Shown here in pieces: positions 1 to 7,663 of a stretch of DNA of 64,000 nt; the first letter of the stretch is position 1; each line of letters starts with the position of its first letter. Location: the NCBI RefSeq assembly GCF_004364245.1, contig NZ_SOAV01000009.1:186001-250000 (forward strand), read 5' to 3'. Made by a program: the position numbers and the translations under genes. This stretch comes from Streptomyces sp. BK208. GTDB lineage: Bacteria > Actinomycetota > Actinomycetes > Streptomycetales > Streptomycetaceae. A model generated the notes under the pieces. The model worked only from the letters and a program-made list of their open reading frames with translations, was not told the origin of the DNA and did no database searches.

Positions 1-151
1 GCTGCCCGAGCGGGCCGGCGTCGTCGCCGTCCCCAACGCGGTCTTCTACGACCACCGCGAGGAGGGCGCGCCCTTCGTACGCTTCGCGTTCTGCAAGCGT
101 CCCGAGGTGCTGGAGGAAGCGGTGCGGCGGCTGAAGACGCTGGCGGGGTGA
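1..151 (+). CDS. Aminotransferase class I/II, C-terminal fragment
   Basis: Only the last 49 codons are in the window; the reading frame enters at base 2 and stops at TGA 149-151. The residues VRFAFCKRPEVLEEAVRRL resemble the small-domain end of fold-type I PLP aminotransferases, where a hydrophobic strand with Arg and Phe is followed by a closing helix. The lysine and substrate motifs lie outside the window, so substrate specificity cannot be judged. It faces the YbjN-family gene, and a strong hairpin separates the two. Confidence 0.6.
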   Translation, partial: LPERAGVVAVPNAVFYDHREEGAPFVRFAFCKRPEVLEEAVRRLKTLAG

Positions 152-166
152 GCCCGCGCGGACGAC

Positions 167-206
167 GAGAGCCCGGCGCCCCGCGACTGCGGGGGGCCGG
201 GCTCTC
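167..206. terminator. Bidirectional terminator between aminotransferase and YbjN gene
   Basis: Inverted repeat with arms GAGAGCCCGGC (167-177) and GCCGGGCTCTC (196-206), and further pairing of the C/G runs inside. It lies 15 bases after one stop codon and 24 bases before the other, so it probably serves both convergent genes. Confidence 0.8.
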
Positions 207-229
207 CTCGGTTCGGCCGCGAGGGCGGA

Positions 230-766
230 CTACTCGCCGTCCTCGTCGGTCGGCTTCTCCGACTCGTTGACTTCCTGCTCCAGACCGAGCTGCTCCACGA
301 GCCACCGGTCGAACTCGATGGCGGCCCGCACCCAGCTGACCGTCGAGGAGACGAAGTGCTCCAGGCTGACGCCCATGCCGATCAGCATCTGCGCCTCGCC
401 GATCAGGCGGACCGTGCCGTCGTCGTGGGTGTGGGAGTACACCTTGGGCCACAGGGTGCGCCGGTTCCAGTCGTCGACCGACTCGAGCAGCTGCGGCTTC
501 TCGTCGATCTGGTGGGGCCGGTCGTAGAACGTCCGCACCGAGAAGACCTGCTGGTCGCCCTCGCCGCGGAACATGAAGTACGTGCGGAACTGCTCCCACG
601 GCGCCGCGAGGTCGCCCTCGTCGTCGACGACGTACTTCAGCTCCATCTGTTCGAGGAGCTGCTTCACAAGATCCTGATCCGGGACGACGGGGCCCGCCGG
701 TCCTTGGGGCTGCGGCTCGGGCTGCTTGCCCCCGAAGTTCGGAATCGAGGACGGGTCGATGCTCAC
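230..766 (-). CDS. YbjN domain-containing protein
   Basis: Cytoplasmic protein of 178 residues. The region from LVKQLLEQMELKY to about EQLGLEQE fits the YbjN family, whose fold resembles type III secretion chaperones and whose biochemical role is unsettled. The open frame extends upstream to a TTG at 826. I chose GTG 766 because AAGGGA stands about 8 bases before it, while the upstream stretch is a Gly/Pro-rich sequence unlike the family. No membrane segments or signal peptide are visible. It lies downstream of clpB on the same strand, about 160 bases away, so it may be partly read through from it. Confidence 0.7.
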   Translation of the reverse strand: MSIDPSSIPNFGGKQPEPQPQGPAGPVVPDQDLVKQLLEQMELKYVVDDEGDLAAPWEQFRTYFMFRGEGDQQVFSVRTFYDRPHQIDEKPQLLESVDDWNRRTLWPKVYSHTHDDGTVRLIGEAQMLIGMGVSLEHFVSSTVSWVRAAIEFDRWLVEQLGLEQEVNESEKPTDEDGE

Positions 767-840
767 CGTGAATTTCCCTTCGTACGGATCTGGCCATCCT
801 CCACCATGCGGGGAGGGGCCTGGCAAGCCGCCGGGCGCCT

Positions 841-857
841 GTCAGCCCTGGGCTGAC
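841..857. terminator. Small hairpin downstream of clpB
   Basis: GTCAGCC (841-847) and GGCTGAC (851-857) form a 7-bp stem with a three-base loop, about 70 bases after the clpB stop. No T-tract is present. It could end clpB transcripts or be incidental. Confidence 0.35.
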
Positions 858-926
858 TTGATCCGGACGGTCGAGTACCCGTCGAGGGCCCCGGCAACCC
901 GGCGGGCGGGTCGCCGGGGCGTCCGG

Positions 927-3524
927 TCACAGCGTCTTTCCGGTGGCCGGTCCCACGATCAGCTCGTCGCCGAAGCGGTCCACGCGGACCGTGTCGCCGT
1001 CCTTGATCTCGCCGGAGAGGATCTCCCGGGCGAGCCGGTCGCCGATCGCGGTCTGCACGAGGCGGCGCAGGGGGCGGGCGCCGTAGGCCGGGTCCATGCC
1101 CTCGACGGCCAGCCAGGCCAGGGCGTCGTCGGTGACGTCCAGGGTGAGGCGGCGCTCGGCGAGCCGCCGGGCGAGCGCCTCGATCTGGAGCCGCGCGATC
1201 CGGCTCAGCTCGTCCTTGCTCAGGGCCGAGAAGACCACGAGGTCGTCGAGCCGGTTGAGGAACTCCGGCTTGAACGACGCCCGGACCACCTCCAGGACCT
1301 GTTCCTTCTTCTCCGCCTCCCCGGTCAGCGGGTCGACCAGGTACTGGCTGCCCAGGTTGGAGGTGAGCACCAGGATGGTGTTGCGGAAGTCGACGGTGCG
1401 GCCCTGCCCGTCGGTGAGACGGCCGTCGTCCAGCACCTGGAGCAGGATGTCGAAGACCTCGGGGTGCGCCTTCTCCACCTCGTCGAGGAGCACGACGGTG
1501 TACGGCCGGCGCCGCACCGCCTCGGTGAGCTGGCCGCCCTCCTCGTAACCGACGTACCCGGGCGGGGCACCGACCAGCCGGGCGACGCTGTGCTTCTCGC
1601 TGTACTCCGACATGTCGATGCGGACCATCGCCCGCTCGTCGTCGAAGAGGAAGTCGGCGAGCGCCTTGGCCAGCTCGGTCTTGCCCACACCGGTCGGACC
1701 GAGGAAGAGGAACGACCCGGTGGGCCGGTCGGGGTCGGCGATCCCGGCGCGGGAGCGGCGCACGGCGTCGGAGACGGCCCGTACGGCCTCGGTCTGCCCG
1801 ATGAGCCGCCTGCCCAGCTCGTCCTCCATGCGCAGCAGCTTCTGCGTCTCGCCCTCCAGGAGGCGCCCGGCGGGGATGCCGGTCCAGGAGGCGACGACGT
1901 CCGCGATGTCGTCGGCGCCGACCTCCTCCTTGACCATGGTGTCCCTGGCCACCTCTTCCTCCGCCTCGGAGGCGGCCTCCAGGTCCCGCTCCAGGGTGGG
2001 GATCTCGCCGTACAGCAGCTTGCTTGCGGTGTCGAAGTCGCCGTCGCGCTGGGCGCGTTCGGCCTGGCCGCGCAGCTCGTCGAGCTTCTCCTTCAGCTCG
2101 CCGACCCGGTTGAGGGACTGCTTCTCCTTGTCCCAGCGGGCGTTGAGGCCGCGCAGCTCCTCCTCCTTGTCGGCGAGGTCGCGCCGCAGCCGCTCCAGGC
2201 GCTCCAGCGAGGCGGCGTCGGTCTCCTTGCCGATCGCCAGCTCCTCCATCTTCAGCCGGTCGACGGCGCGCTGGAGTTCGTCGATCTCGACGGGCGAGGA
2301 GTCGATCTCCATGCGCAGCCGCGAGGCAGCCTCGTCGACGAGGTCGATGGCCTTGTCGGGCAGGAAGCGGGAGGTGATGTACCGGTCGGAGAGACTCGCG
2401 GCGGCCACCAGCGCGCTGTCCGCGATCTGCACCTTGTGGTGGGCCTCGTAGCGGCCCTTGAGCCCGCGCAGGATCGCGATGGAGTCCTCGACGGACGGCT
2501 CGGCGACCAGCACCTGCTGGAAGCGCCGCTCCAGGGCGGGGTCCTTCTCGATCCGCTCCCGGTACTCGTCGAGCGTGGTCGCGCCCACCATGCGCAGCTC
2601 ACCGCGGGCCAGCATCGGCTTGAGCATGTTCCCGGCGTCCATGGCGGAGTCCCCGCCGGCGCCCGCCCCGACGACGGTGTGCAGCTCGTCGATGAAGGTG
2701 ACGACCTGCCCGTCGGAGTCCTTGATCTCGGCGAGCACGGTCTTCAGCCGCTCCTCGAACTCGCCGCGGTACTTGGCGCCGGCGACCATGGCACCCAGGT
2801 CCAGCGCCACCAGCCGCTTGTCCTTCAGCGACTCGGGCACGTCCCCCTTGACGATCCGCTGGGCGAGTCCCTCGACGACGGCGGTCTTGCCGACGCCGGG
2901 CTCGCCGATGAGGACGGGGTTGTTCTTGGTCCGCCGGCTGAGCACCTGGACCACCCGCCGGATCTCCTGGTCGCGCCCGATGACGGGGTCGAGCTTGCCG
3001 TCCCGGGCCGCGGCGGTGAGGTCGGTACCGAACTTCTCCAGGGCCTTGTACTGGCCCTCGGGGTCGGGAGTGGTCACCCGGCGCCCTCCCCTCGCCTTGC
3101 GGAAGGCCTCCTGCAGCTTCTTCGCACTCGCTCCCTGCCCCTCCAGTACCTCACCGGCCGCGCCGCCCTTGGCGGCGATGCCGAGGAGCAGGTGCTCGGT
3201 GGAGAGGTACTCGTCCCCGAGCTCCTTGGCGCGGGCCTGGGCGTCGGCGACCACGGCGAGCATCTCACGGCTGGGTTGCGGGGGTGCGACGGTGGACCCC
3301 GTCACGCTGGGCAGCCCGGCGACGATGCGCTCGGCGCCGGAGCGCACGGCGGCGAGGTCTGCCTCGACGGCGGCGAGCAGGTCGGTGATGTTCTCGTTGT
3401 CCTGCCCCTGGAGCAGTGCGAGGAGCAGGTGGGCGGGGGTGAGGTCGGCGTTCCCCTCGGTCACGGCCCGGTTGCTGGCCGCGTTGATCGCGTCCCGGCT
3501 CCGGTTGGTCAGCTCGGCGTCCAC
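927..3524 (-). CDS. clpB: ATP-dependent disaggregase ClpB (Hsp100)
   Basis: Full-length 865-residue hexameric AAA+ unfoldase that, with DnaK/DnaJ/GrpE, pulls polypeptides out of aggregates in the cytoplasm. The N domain spans about residues 1-150. The first AAA domain has Walker A GEPGVGKT and the sensor region with LDEYRERIEKD. The coiled-coil middle domain is rich in Glu, Arg and Leu (about 400-520) and is diagnostic of ClpB rather than ClpA/ClpC. The second AAA domain has Walker A GPTGVGKT and Walker B VVLLDEVEKAHPE. A HAIR operator lies 85 bases upstream. HspR repression of clpB is established in Streptomyces, and the sequence agrees. The partner chaperone operon is 8 kb away on the same strand. 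Confidence 0.98.
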   Translation of the reverse strand: MDAELTNRSRDAINAASNRAVTEGNADLTPAHLLLALLQGQDNENITDLLAAVEADLAAVRSGAERIVAGLPSVTGSTVAPPQPSREMLAVVADAQARAKELGDEYLSTEHLLLGIAAKGGAAGEVLEGQGASAKKLQEAFRKARGGRRVTTPDPEGQYKALEKFGTDLTAAARDGKLDPVIGRDQEIRRVVQVLSRRTKNNPVLIGEPGVGKTAVVEGLAQRIVKGDVPESLKDKRLVALDLGAMVAGAKYRGEFEERLKTVLAEIKDSDGQVVTFIDELHTVVGAGAGGDSAMDAGNMLKPMLARGELRMVGATTLDEYRERIEKDPALERRFQQVLVAEPSVEDSIAILRGLKGRYEAHHKVQIADSALVAAASLSDRYITSRFLPDKAIDLVDEAASRLRMEIDSSPVEIDELQRAVDRLKMEELAIGKETDAASLERLERLRRDLADKEEELRGLNARWDKEKQSLNRVGELKEKLDELRGQAERAQRDGDFDTASKLLYGEIPTLERDLEAASEAEEEVARDTMVKEEVGADDIADVVASWTGIPAGRLLEGETQKLLRMEDELGRRLIGQTEAVRAVSDAVRRSRAGIADPDRPTGSFLFLGPTGVGKTELAKALADFLFDDERAMVRIDMSEYSEKHSVARLVGAPPGYVGYEEGGQLTEAVRRRPYTVVLLDEVEKAHPEVFDILLQVLDDGRLTDGQGRTVDFRNTILVLTSNLGSQYLVDPLTGEAEKKEQVLEVVRASFKPEFLNRLDDLVVFSALSKDELSRIARLQIEALARRLAERRLTLDVTDDALAWLAVEGMDPAYGARPLRRLVQTAIGDRLAREILSGEIKDGDTVRVDRFGDELIVGPATGKTL

Positions 3525-3608
3525 GTTCTTGCTCTCCTCCTCGCGTCGGCCGTCGGCGGTCCGGCCTGTCTCCGGTCTCCCTGTGCTGCCTCATACAGCC
3601 TACACAAA

Positions 3609-3629
3609 GTTGAGTCTATTCCACTCAAG
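3609..3629. promoter_or_regulatory. HAIR operator (HspR box) upstream of clpB
   Basis: Arms GTTGAGT (3609-3615) and ACTCAAG (3623-3629) with a 7-base spacer match the HspR-associated inverted repeat CTTGAGT-N7-ACTCAAG with one mismatch. It sits in the clpB promoter region, about 85 bases before the start codon. The repressor gene hspR is at 9.0 kb in the window. Confidence 0.93.
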
Positions 3630-3774
3630 GAAGCCGGGACACGTGTTCCCGGAGCCGGGTTCGCCGGGTCGGCAGCGGAGAACGGTGTACCCGCCGGGGC
3701 CGGCACCCGTCGCACGAGGGCCTTTTCGGCCAGACCGCGGGCCGGCGGGTGTCGCGAGATGTCCGCACATGCGA

Positions 3775-3813
3775 CAGCGGCGTCACCGTGTTCAGGTCAC
3801 GGTGACGCCGCTG
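3775..3813. terminator. Strong hairpin downstream of the Rieske-like gene
   Basis: A perfect 16-bp stem, 3775-3790 against 3798-3813, with a 7-base loop. On the minus strand it follows the stop of the Rieske-like gene by about 45 bases and isolates that gene from the clpB promoter. Confidence 0.8.
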
Positions 3814-3858
3814 CCGGGGGGAAGCACCTGAGCGATTTGTTACGACGGGGGAATCGCG

Positions 3859-4194
3859 TCAGGCACTGCGGGGGGTGGCCGAGATGGACCTCACTTCGGG
3901 ACTCTCCGGCTGATCGAGCCGGTGGTCCCGCTGGTCCAGGTTCACAAAGATCATTCCGTACCGGATGGCACACCGCACGGGTTGCGGCGCCCCCCGAGGC
4001 CGCCGCAGACACCGGTACGCCCGCACGTCGCCGTCCTCGTCCAGCGTGACGACGACCGGCTCGCCGAAGACGGTCACCATCAGGGAGTCACCGGCGTGCG
4101 GGATCGCGGTGACCAGGTCGATGAAGTGCCAGCCGGAGCGGTAGGCGGTGGCCATCTCCCGCCGGAAGGAGCGGTCGTCAGGTGGAGTAGTCAT
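3859..4194 (-). CDS. Degenerate Rieske-domain-like small protein
   Basis: Protein of 111 residues. GWHFIDLVTAIPHAGD, MVTVFGEPVVVTLDEDG and YGMIFVNLD follow, in order, the strands that open Rieske oxygenase alpha subunits. The two Cys-x-His and Cys-x2-His cluster ligands are missing: only Cys in RCLRRPRG and VRCAIRYG remain, without the histidines. It cannot bind a normal 2Fe-2S cluster and has no catalytic domain. I chose ATG 4194 because it begins one base after the stop of the upstream peptide gene (TGACATG), suggesting translational coupling; a GTG at 4239 would overlap that gene. It is either a relic or a repurposed fold. Function unknown. Confidence 0.55.
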   Translation of the reverse strand: MTTPPDDRSFRREMATAYRSGWHFIDLVTAIPHAGDSLMVTVFGEPVVVTLDEDGDVRAYRCLRRPRGAPQPVRCAIRYGMIFVNLDQRDHRLDQPESPEVRSISATPRSA

Positions 4195-4195
4195 G

Positions 4196-4405
4196 TCACG
4201 ACCAAATGGTGTCACTCGTAGTGGCTTCGGCGTTCGCACTGACGGACGCAGCGGGCACCGCCGTCACTGACTCCACGCTGTTCACTCGTCCTTCACCCTG
4301 CGCGGTACCGAGGCCATTCAGAGCTCCGAAGGCCACGACGGCGGAGAAGGCGGCGACAAGCACCGAGCGAAGCATTCTCTTTGACATAGTCGGCTTCGTC
4401 CTCAT
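4196..4405 (-). CDS. Small secreted peptide precursor (69 aa)
   Basis: Sixty-nine residues: a basic N-terminus (MRTKPTMSKRMLR), a hydrophobic core SVLVAAFSAVVAFGALNGL, then a short polar, Ala/Ser/Thr/Val-rich tail ending in SDTIWS. This looks like a Sec signal peptide with a mature part of roughly 30-40 residues. ATG 4405 has AGGGGA at good distance; an in-frame ATG at 4387 is possible. It is divergent from a LuxR gene across 86 bases and runs into the Rieske-like gene with one base between stop and start. I recognise no named family. Its position suggests a signal or cargo linked to the LuxR proteins, which is inference. Confidence 0.6.
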   Translation of the reverse strand: MRTKPTMSKRMLRSVLVAAFSAVVAFGALNGLGTAQGEGRVNSVESVTAVPAASVSANAEATTSDTIWS

Positions 4406-4491
4406 TTAAAGGTCCCCTCTTCCCCCGTCGGATAAGACGATGGCTCATTCAGGCACGTCATGGCCACACAATCGGTGCATCATGTTCCTGC

Positions 4492-5529
4492 ATGTTCAGG
4501 ACCCTGGGGGGTGGAGATTTGACAACGAATCGGACCAACGGGACACATCCCCATACCCTTGCTGAACTGTGCAGGGAGGGAGGGCGTCTGTACGCGAACG
4601 CCCTGCGTACCGGATACATCACTCGCGCCGACGCGCAACCCGCGCCGTGTCTCGTGGAGTTGGCCCTCCTGCATCCCGACCCCGACGATGCCGACCTGCT
4701 GCGTCCGGTGTCCCCTGCGGTCGCCCTGGCTCAGCGTCTCAATCCGATCGAGCGGGAGATCGCCGAACGCAGGCGGACGTCCATCGAATTGGCCGAAGCC
4801 TTCGAGCCGTTCATGGCCCTCAGCGCGCAAGGCGTGTCCTCCACCCACTCGATCACCGTGCTGGAGGGCCTCGACCGCATCAACACCGCTCTCGACCTGG
4901 CGACGAACCAGTGCACGAACGAAGTCCTGAGCATCCAGCCCAGCGCACGCCATCCGGAGCGGAGAGTCATCGAGGGTCTGGAGCGCGACAGGACCCTGAC
5001 CGAGCGCGGAGTCCGGATCCGGACGCTGTACCAGCACACAGCACGTTACAGTCCCGAGCGGCTCGCGTACGTGGACCGCTTCTCCAGCGGCAAGGCCGAG
5101 TACCGCACCATCGACGAACTCGTGGAACGCCTGATCATCTGCGACGAGACCGTGGCGTTCATTCCTGTCCGCGACGATCGGCAGGTGGCTCTGGAGATCC
5201 GCCACCCGGGCCTCGTGGGTTACCTGATCAAGGTGTTCGAGTTCATCTGGAGCCGGGCGGTCCCGCTCACCGCCGGCGCCCCCTACGAGACGGCCCCCGA
5301 CGGCCTCACCGACATCCAGCACTCCATAGCCAAGCTCCTTGTGGAGGGCCACGTCGACGAGGCCATCGCCCGGCGTCTCGGCATGAACGTACGCACCTGC
5401 CGGGCGCACATCGCCAAGCTGGCGACGGCACTGGGCAGCGGCAGCCGCGCCCAACTCGGGTACCTCATAGCCCAGTCTGGGATCCTTGAACAGGGGAACC
5501 AGAATCCGGGAGGGGAGGCCCAGCGATGA
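4492..5529 (+). CDS. LuxR-family regulator with TrmB-like sensor region (paralogue 1)
   Basis: Cytoplasmic DNA-binding regulator of 345 residues. The middle part (QPSARHPERRVIEG, GVRIRTLYQHTARYS, LIICDETVAFIPV, ALEIRHPGLVGYL) resembles the PLD-like effector domain seen in TrmB-type proteins. The C-terminal 65 residues are a LuxR/GerE helix-turn-helix (LVEGHVDEAIARRLGMNVRT). There is no receiver domain, so it is an orphan, ligand- or contact-driven regulator. No clear ribosome site precedes ATG 4492; TTG 4519 is an alternative. Its stop overlaps the next paralogue by ATGA, so the two are co-translated. Confidence 0.85.
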   Translation: MFRTLGGGDLTTNRTNGTHPHTLAELCREGGRLYANALRTGYITRADAQPAPCLVELALLHPDPDDADLLRPVSPAVALAQRLNPIEREIAERRRTSIELAEAFEPFMALSAQGVSSTHSITVLEGLDRINTALDLATNQCTNEVLSIQPSARHPERRVIEGLERDRTLTERGVRIRTLYQHTARYSPERLAYVDRFSSGKAEYRTIDELVERLIICDETVAFIPVRDDRQVALEIRHPGLVGYLIKVFEFIWSRAVPLTAGAPYETAPDGLTDIQHSIAKLLVEGHVDEAIARRLGMNVRTCRAHIAKLATALGSGSRAQLGYLIAQSGILEQGNQNPGGEAQR

Positions 5530-6509
5530 CGGGCGGGACGCACGAGCACCGCGGCGACGAACTGTGCGAGACGGGGTTCGGTCTCTACGCCCGTGCTCTG
5601 CGTGAGAGCCACGTGAGCAGTGACGAGGTGGCGACCGCTCCGTGCCTGGTCGACCTCGGCTTCCTGCACCCCGCCGTCGACGACCTGGAGCGGCTGGAGC
5701 CCGTCCCGCCCACGGTGGCGCTGCAACGCCTCCTCCGCTCCTCCGAAGACCGCATCGCCGACGAGAGGCGCCGCGGCCAGCGCATGGCCGACGCCTTCGA
5801 GCCCCTCATCCGCATGGGCGGCCGTGACCTCGCCTACGAGGACACCCCGGCGCTCAGGATCCTGAGCAGCAAGAGACGCACGGGACAGGCCATCGAGGAA
5901 GCGATGGCCGAGGGCACGCAGGAGCTCCTCGCGATCCAGCCGCACGACGCACACGTCACCAAGCGCCCCGACATCCTCGAAGGCGCCCTGAAGCGGGACC
6001 AGGCCTTCCTCGACCGCGGCGCCCGCATCCGGGCCCTGTACCAGCACACCATGCGCCACGCTCCCTACGCGCGCGCCCGCTACGAGCAGTTGACCGGTGA
6101 CGTGGAGGCCCGCACCCTCGACGAGGTCACCGAGCGCCTGATCGTCGTCGACCGTACCGTCGCCTTCATCCCCGCCAGCGCCGACCGTTCGCTCGCCCTG
6201 GAAGTGCGCCACCCCGCCCTCATCGCCTACTTCGTCAACATCTTCGACCGCCTGTGGCGCCTCGCCACCCCCATGTATCCCCAAGCCGTCCACCAGCCCA
6301 CCCTCAACGGCATCCCTCCCCGCCAACGCGCCATAGCCGCCCTCCTCATCGAGGGTTACACCGATTCCGACATCGCCGACCGCCTCGGCATCAACGTGCG
6401 CACCGCCCGCGTCCACATCGCCAAGCTCGCCGCCACCCTCGGCAGCGAGAGCCGGGCTCAGCTCGGGTATCTCATCGGGCGGTCGGGGATTCTCGACCGG
6501 GAAGGATGA
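5526..6509 (+). CDS. LuxR-family regulator with TrmB-like sensor region (paralogue 2)
   Basis: Protein of 327 residues built like the preceding gene: TrmB-like middle (IQPHDAHVTKRPDILEG, LYQHTMRHAPYAR, LIVVDRTVAFIPA) and LuxR helix-turn-helix at the C-terminus (LIEGYTDSDIADRLGINVRT). The start ATG overlaps the stop of paralogue 1 by four bases. Its last 38 bases overlap, tail to tail, with the coding end of paralogue 3 on the other strand. Effector unknown; the three copies may form heteromeric regulators, which is inference. Confidence 0.88.
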   Translation: MTGGTHEHRGDELCETGFGLYARALRESHVSSDEVATAPCLVDLGFLHPAVDDLERLEPVPPTVALQRLLRSSEDRIADERRRGQRMADAFEPLIRMGGRDLAYEDTPALRILSSKRRTGQAIEEAMAEGTQELLAIQPHDAHVTKRPDILEGALKRDQAFLDRGARIRALYQHTMRHAPYARARYEQLTGDVEARTLDEVTERLIVVDRTVAFIPASADRSLALEVRHPALIAYFVNIFDRLWRLATPMYPQAVHQPTLNGIPPRQRAIAALLIEGYTDSDIADRLGINVRTARVHIAKLAATLGSESRAQLGYLIGRSGILDREG

Positions 6510-7509
6510 CGGGGGCCGGGGCGCTGCGGGGGGAGCCGTCCAGGCCGGCCTGGGCGATGCGCACGCCCAGCTGGGTGCGGCTGGTCGCGCCCAGGGTCTC
6601 GGAGAGGCGGGCGATGTGCGCGCGGGCCGTGCGGACGCTGATGCCGAGGCGCTCCGCGATCACCGCGTCCTGGTGGCCCTCGGCGAGGAGCGCCGCGATG
6701 GACTGCTCGCGATGGGAGATGCCCTCGATGCCGGTGTCGGGAAGGGGGGCCGTCAACGGGATCGCCAGGCGCCACAGCCGTTCGAAGACCGTGCCCAGGT
6801 AGGCGATCAGGGCCGGGTGGCGCAGTTCCAGGGCCACCGTGCGGTCGGTGTTGGCGGGGATGAAGGCGACCGTGCGGTCGAAGAGGATGAGGCGGTCGAT
6901 GACCTCGTCCAGGGTGCGGGCCTCCACCGCGTCACCCATCAGCTCCAGGTAGTTGAGCAGGCCCTGCCCGTGCCGGGCCACGTGCGTGTACAGGTCCCGC
7001 ATCCGCACCCCGCGCCCGCGCAGCGCCAGCGCCCGGTGCAGCCCCTCCGACAGCTCGTGCTCGCGCCGGATGCCGCCGGGCTGCACGGTGAGCACCTCCG
7101 TCGTACAGGCCGCCGTCGCCTCGTCCATCGCGGCCTGGATGCGGGACAGCCCGTCGAGGACCCGGATCGCCGTGCTCTCGGGGCCGGCCGGGGCCTGGAA
7201 CAGCCGGCCGAGGCTCGCGTACCACTCGAAGGCCTCCACGGCCGAGCCCACGCGCCGCTGGCTGGCGCTGACCTCGTCGTGGACCCCGCGCAGCAGCCTC
7301 GTCATGACCTCCTGCGGGGAGGTCGGCACCAGCCAGTCCATGTCGTCGGGGTCGGGGTGCAGCAGGGCCAGATCGAGGAGGCAGGGGACCGGCTCGGCGT
7401 CCCGGCGATGCACCCGGCCGCGCCGTACGGCCCGGGAGTACACGCGGTCGCCGGTCGCGCACAGCCGGTCGGCCCCGTGCGGGTGCTCCTGAGCCCCGTG
7501 CCCGGTCAT
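6472..7509 (-). CDS. LuxR-family regulator with TrmB-like sensor region (paralogue 3)
   Basis: Third copy, 345 residues from ATG 7509, which I preferred over the longer frame from 7581 because GGTGGGA precedes it and the length then equals paralogue 1. Middle domain: VQPGGIRREHELSEG, MRDLYTHVARHG, LILFDRTVAFIPA. Helix-turn-helix: LAEGHQDAVIAERLGISVRT. It is convergent with paralogue 2, and the coding ends overlap by 38 bases. The gene is monocistronic. The inverted orientation suggests duplication followed by inversion. Confidence 0.87.
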   Translation of the reverse strand: MTGHGAQEHPHGADRLCATGDRVYSRAVRRGRVHRRDAEPVPCLLDLALLHPDPDDMDWLVPTSPQEVMTRLLRGVHDEVSASQRRVGSAVEAFEWYASLGRLFQAPAGPESTAIRVLDGLSRIQAAMDEATAACTTEVLTVQPGGIRREHELSEGLHRALALRGRGVRMRDLYTHVARHGQGLLNYLELMGDAVEARTLDEVIDRLILFDRTVAFIPANTDRTVALELRHPALIAYLGTVFERLWRLAIPLTAPLPDTGIEGISHREQSIAALLAEGHQDAVIAERLGISVRTARAHIARLSETLGATSRTQLGVRIAQAGLDGSPRSAPAPVILPGRESPTAR

Positions 7510-7663
7510 CGCCCATCCCACCCCCGGTTCCGGCTCCTCCGCAGCGCAACTATGCGCGGCTCGCACCGGCCACCGCAACACGGGTCCGCGCGCAGCGGAA
7601 ACCGTAAGGCGCCGGTCGCGACCGAAATGTCCGGGCCGGAGAACCGGGGTGGCACGAGGACCG

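Noticed and set aside
726..4049. A 1107-codon plus-strand open frame opposite clpB
   Set aside because: It is a codon-bias shadow: low-complexity Val/Leu/Gly/Arg product, no motifs, and clpB on the other strand is certain.
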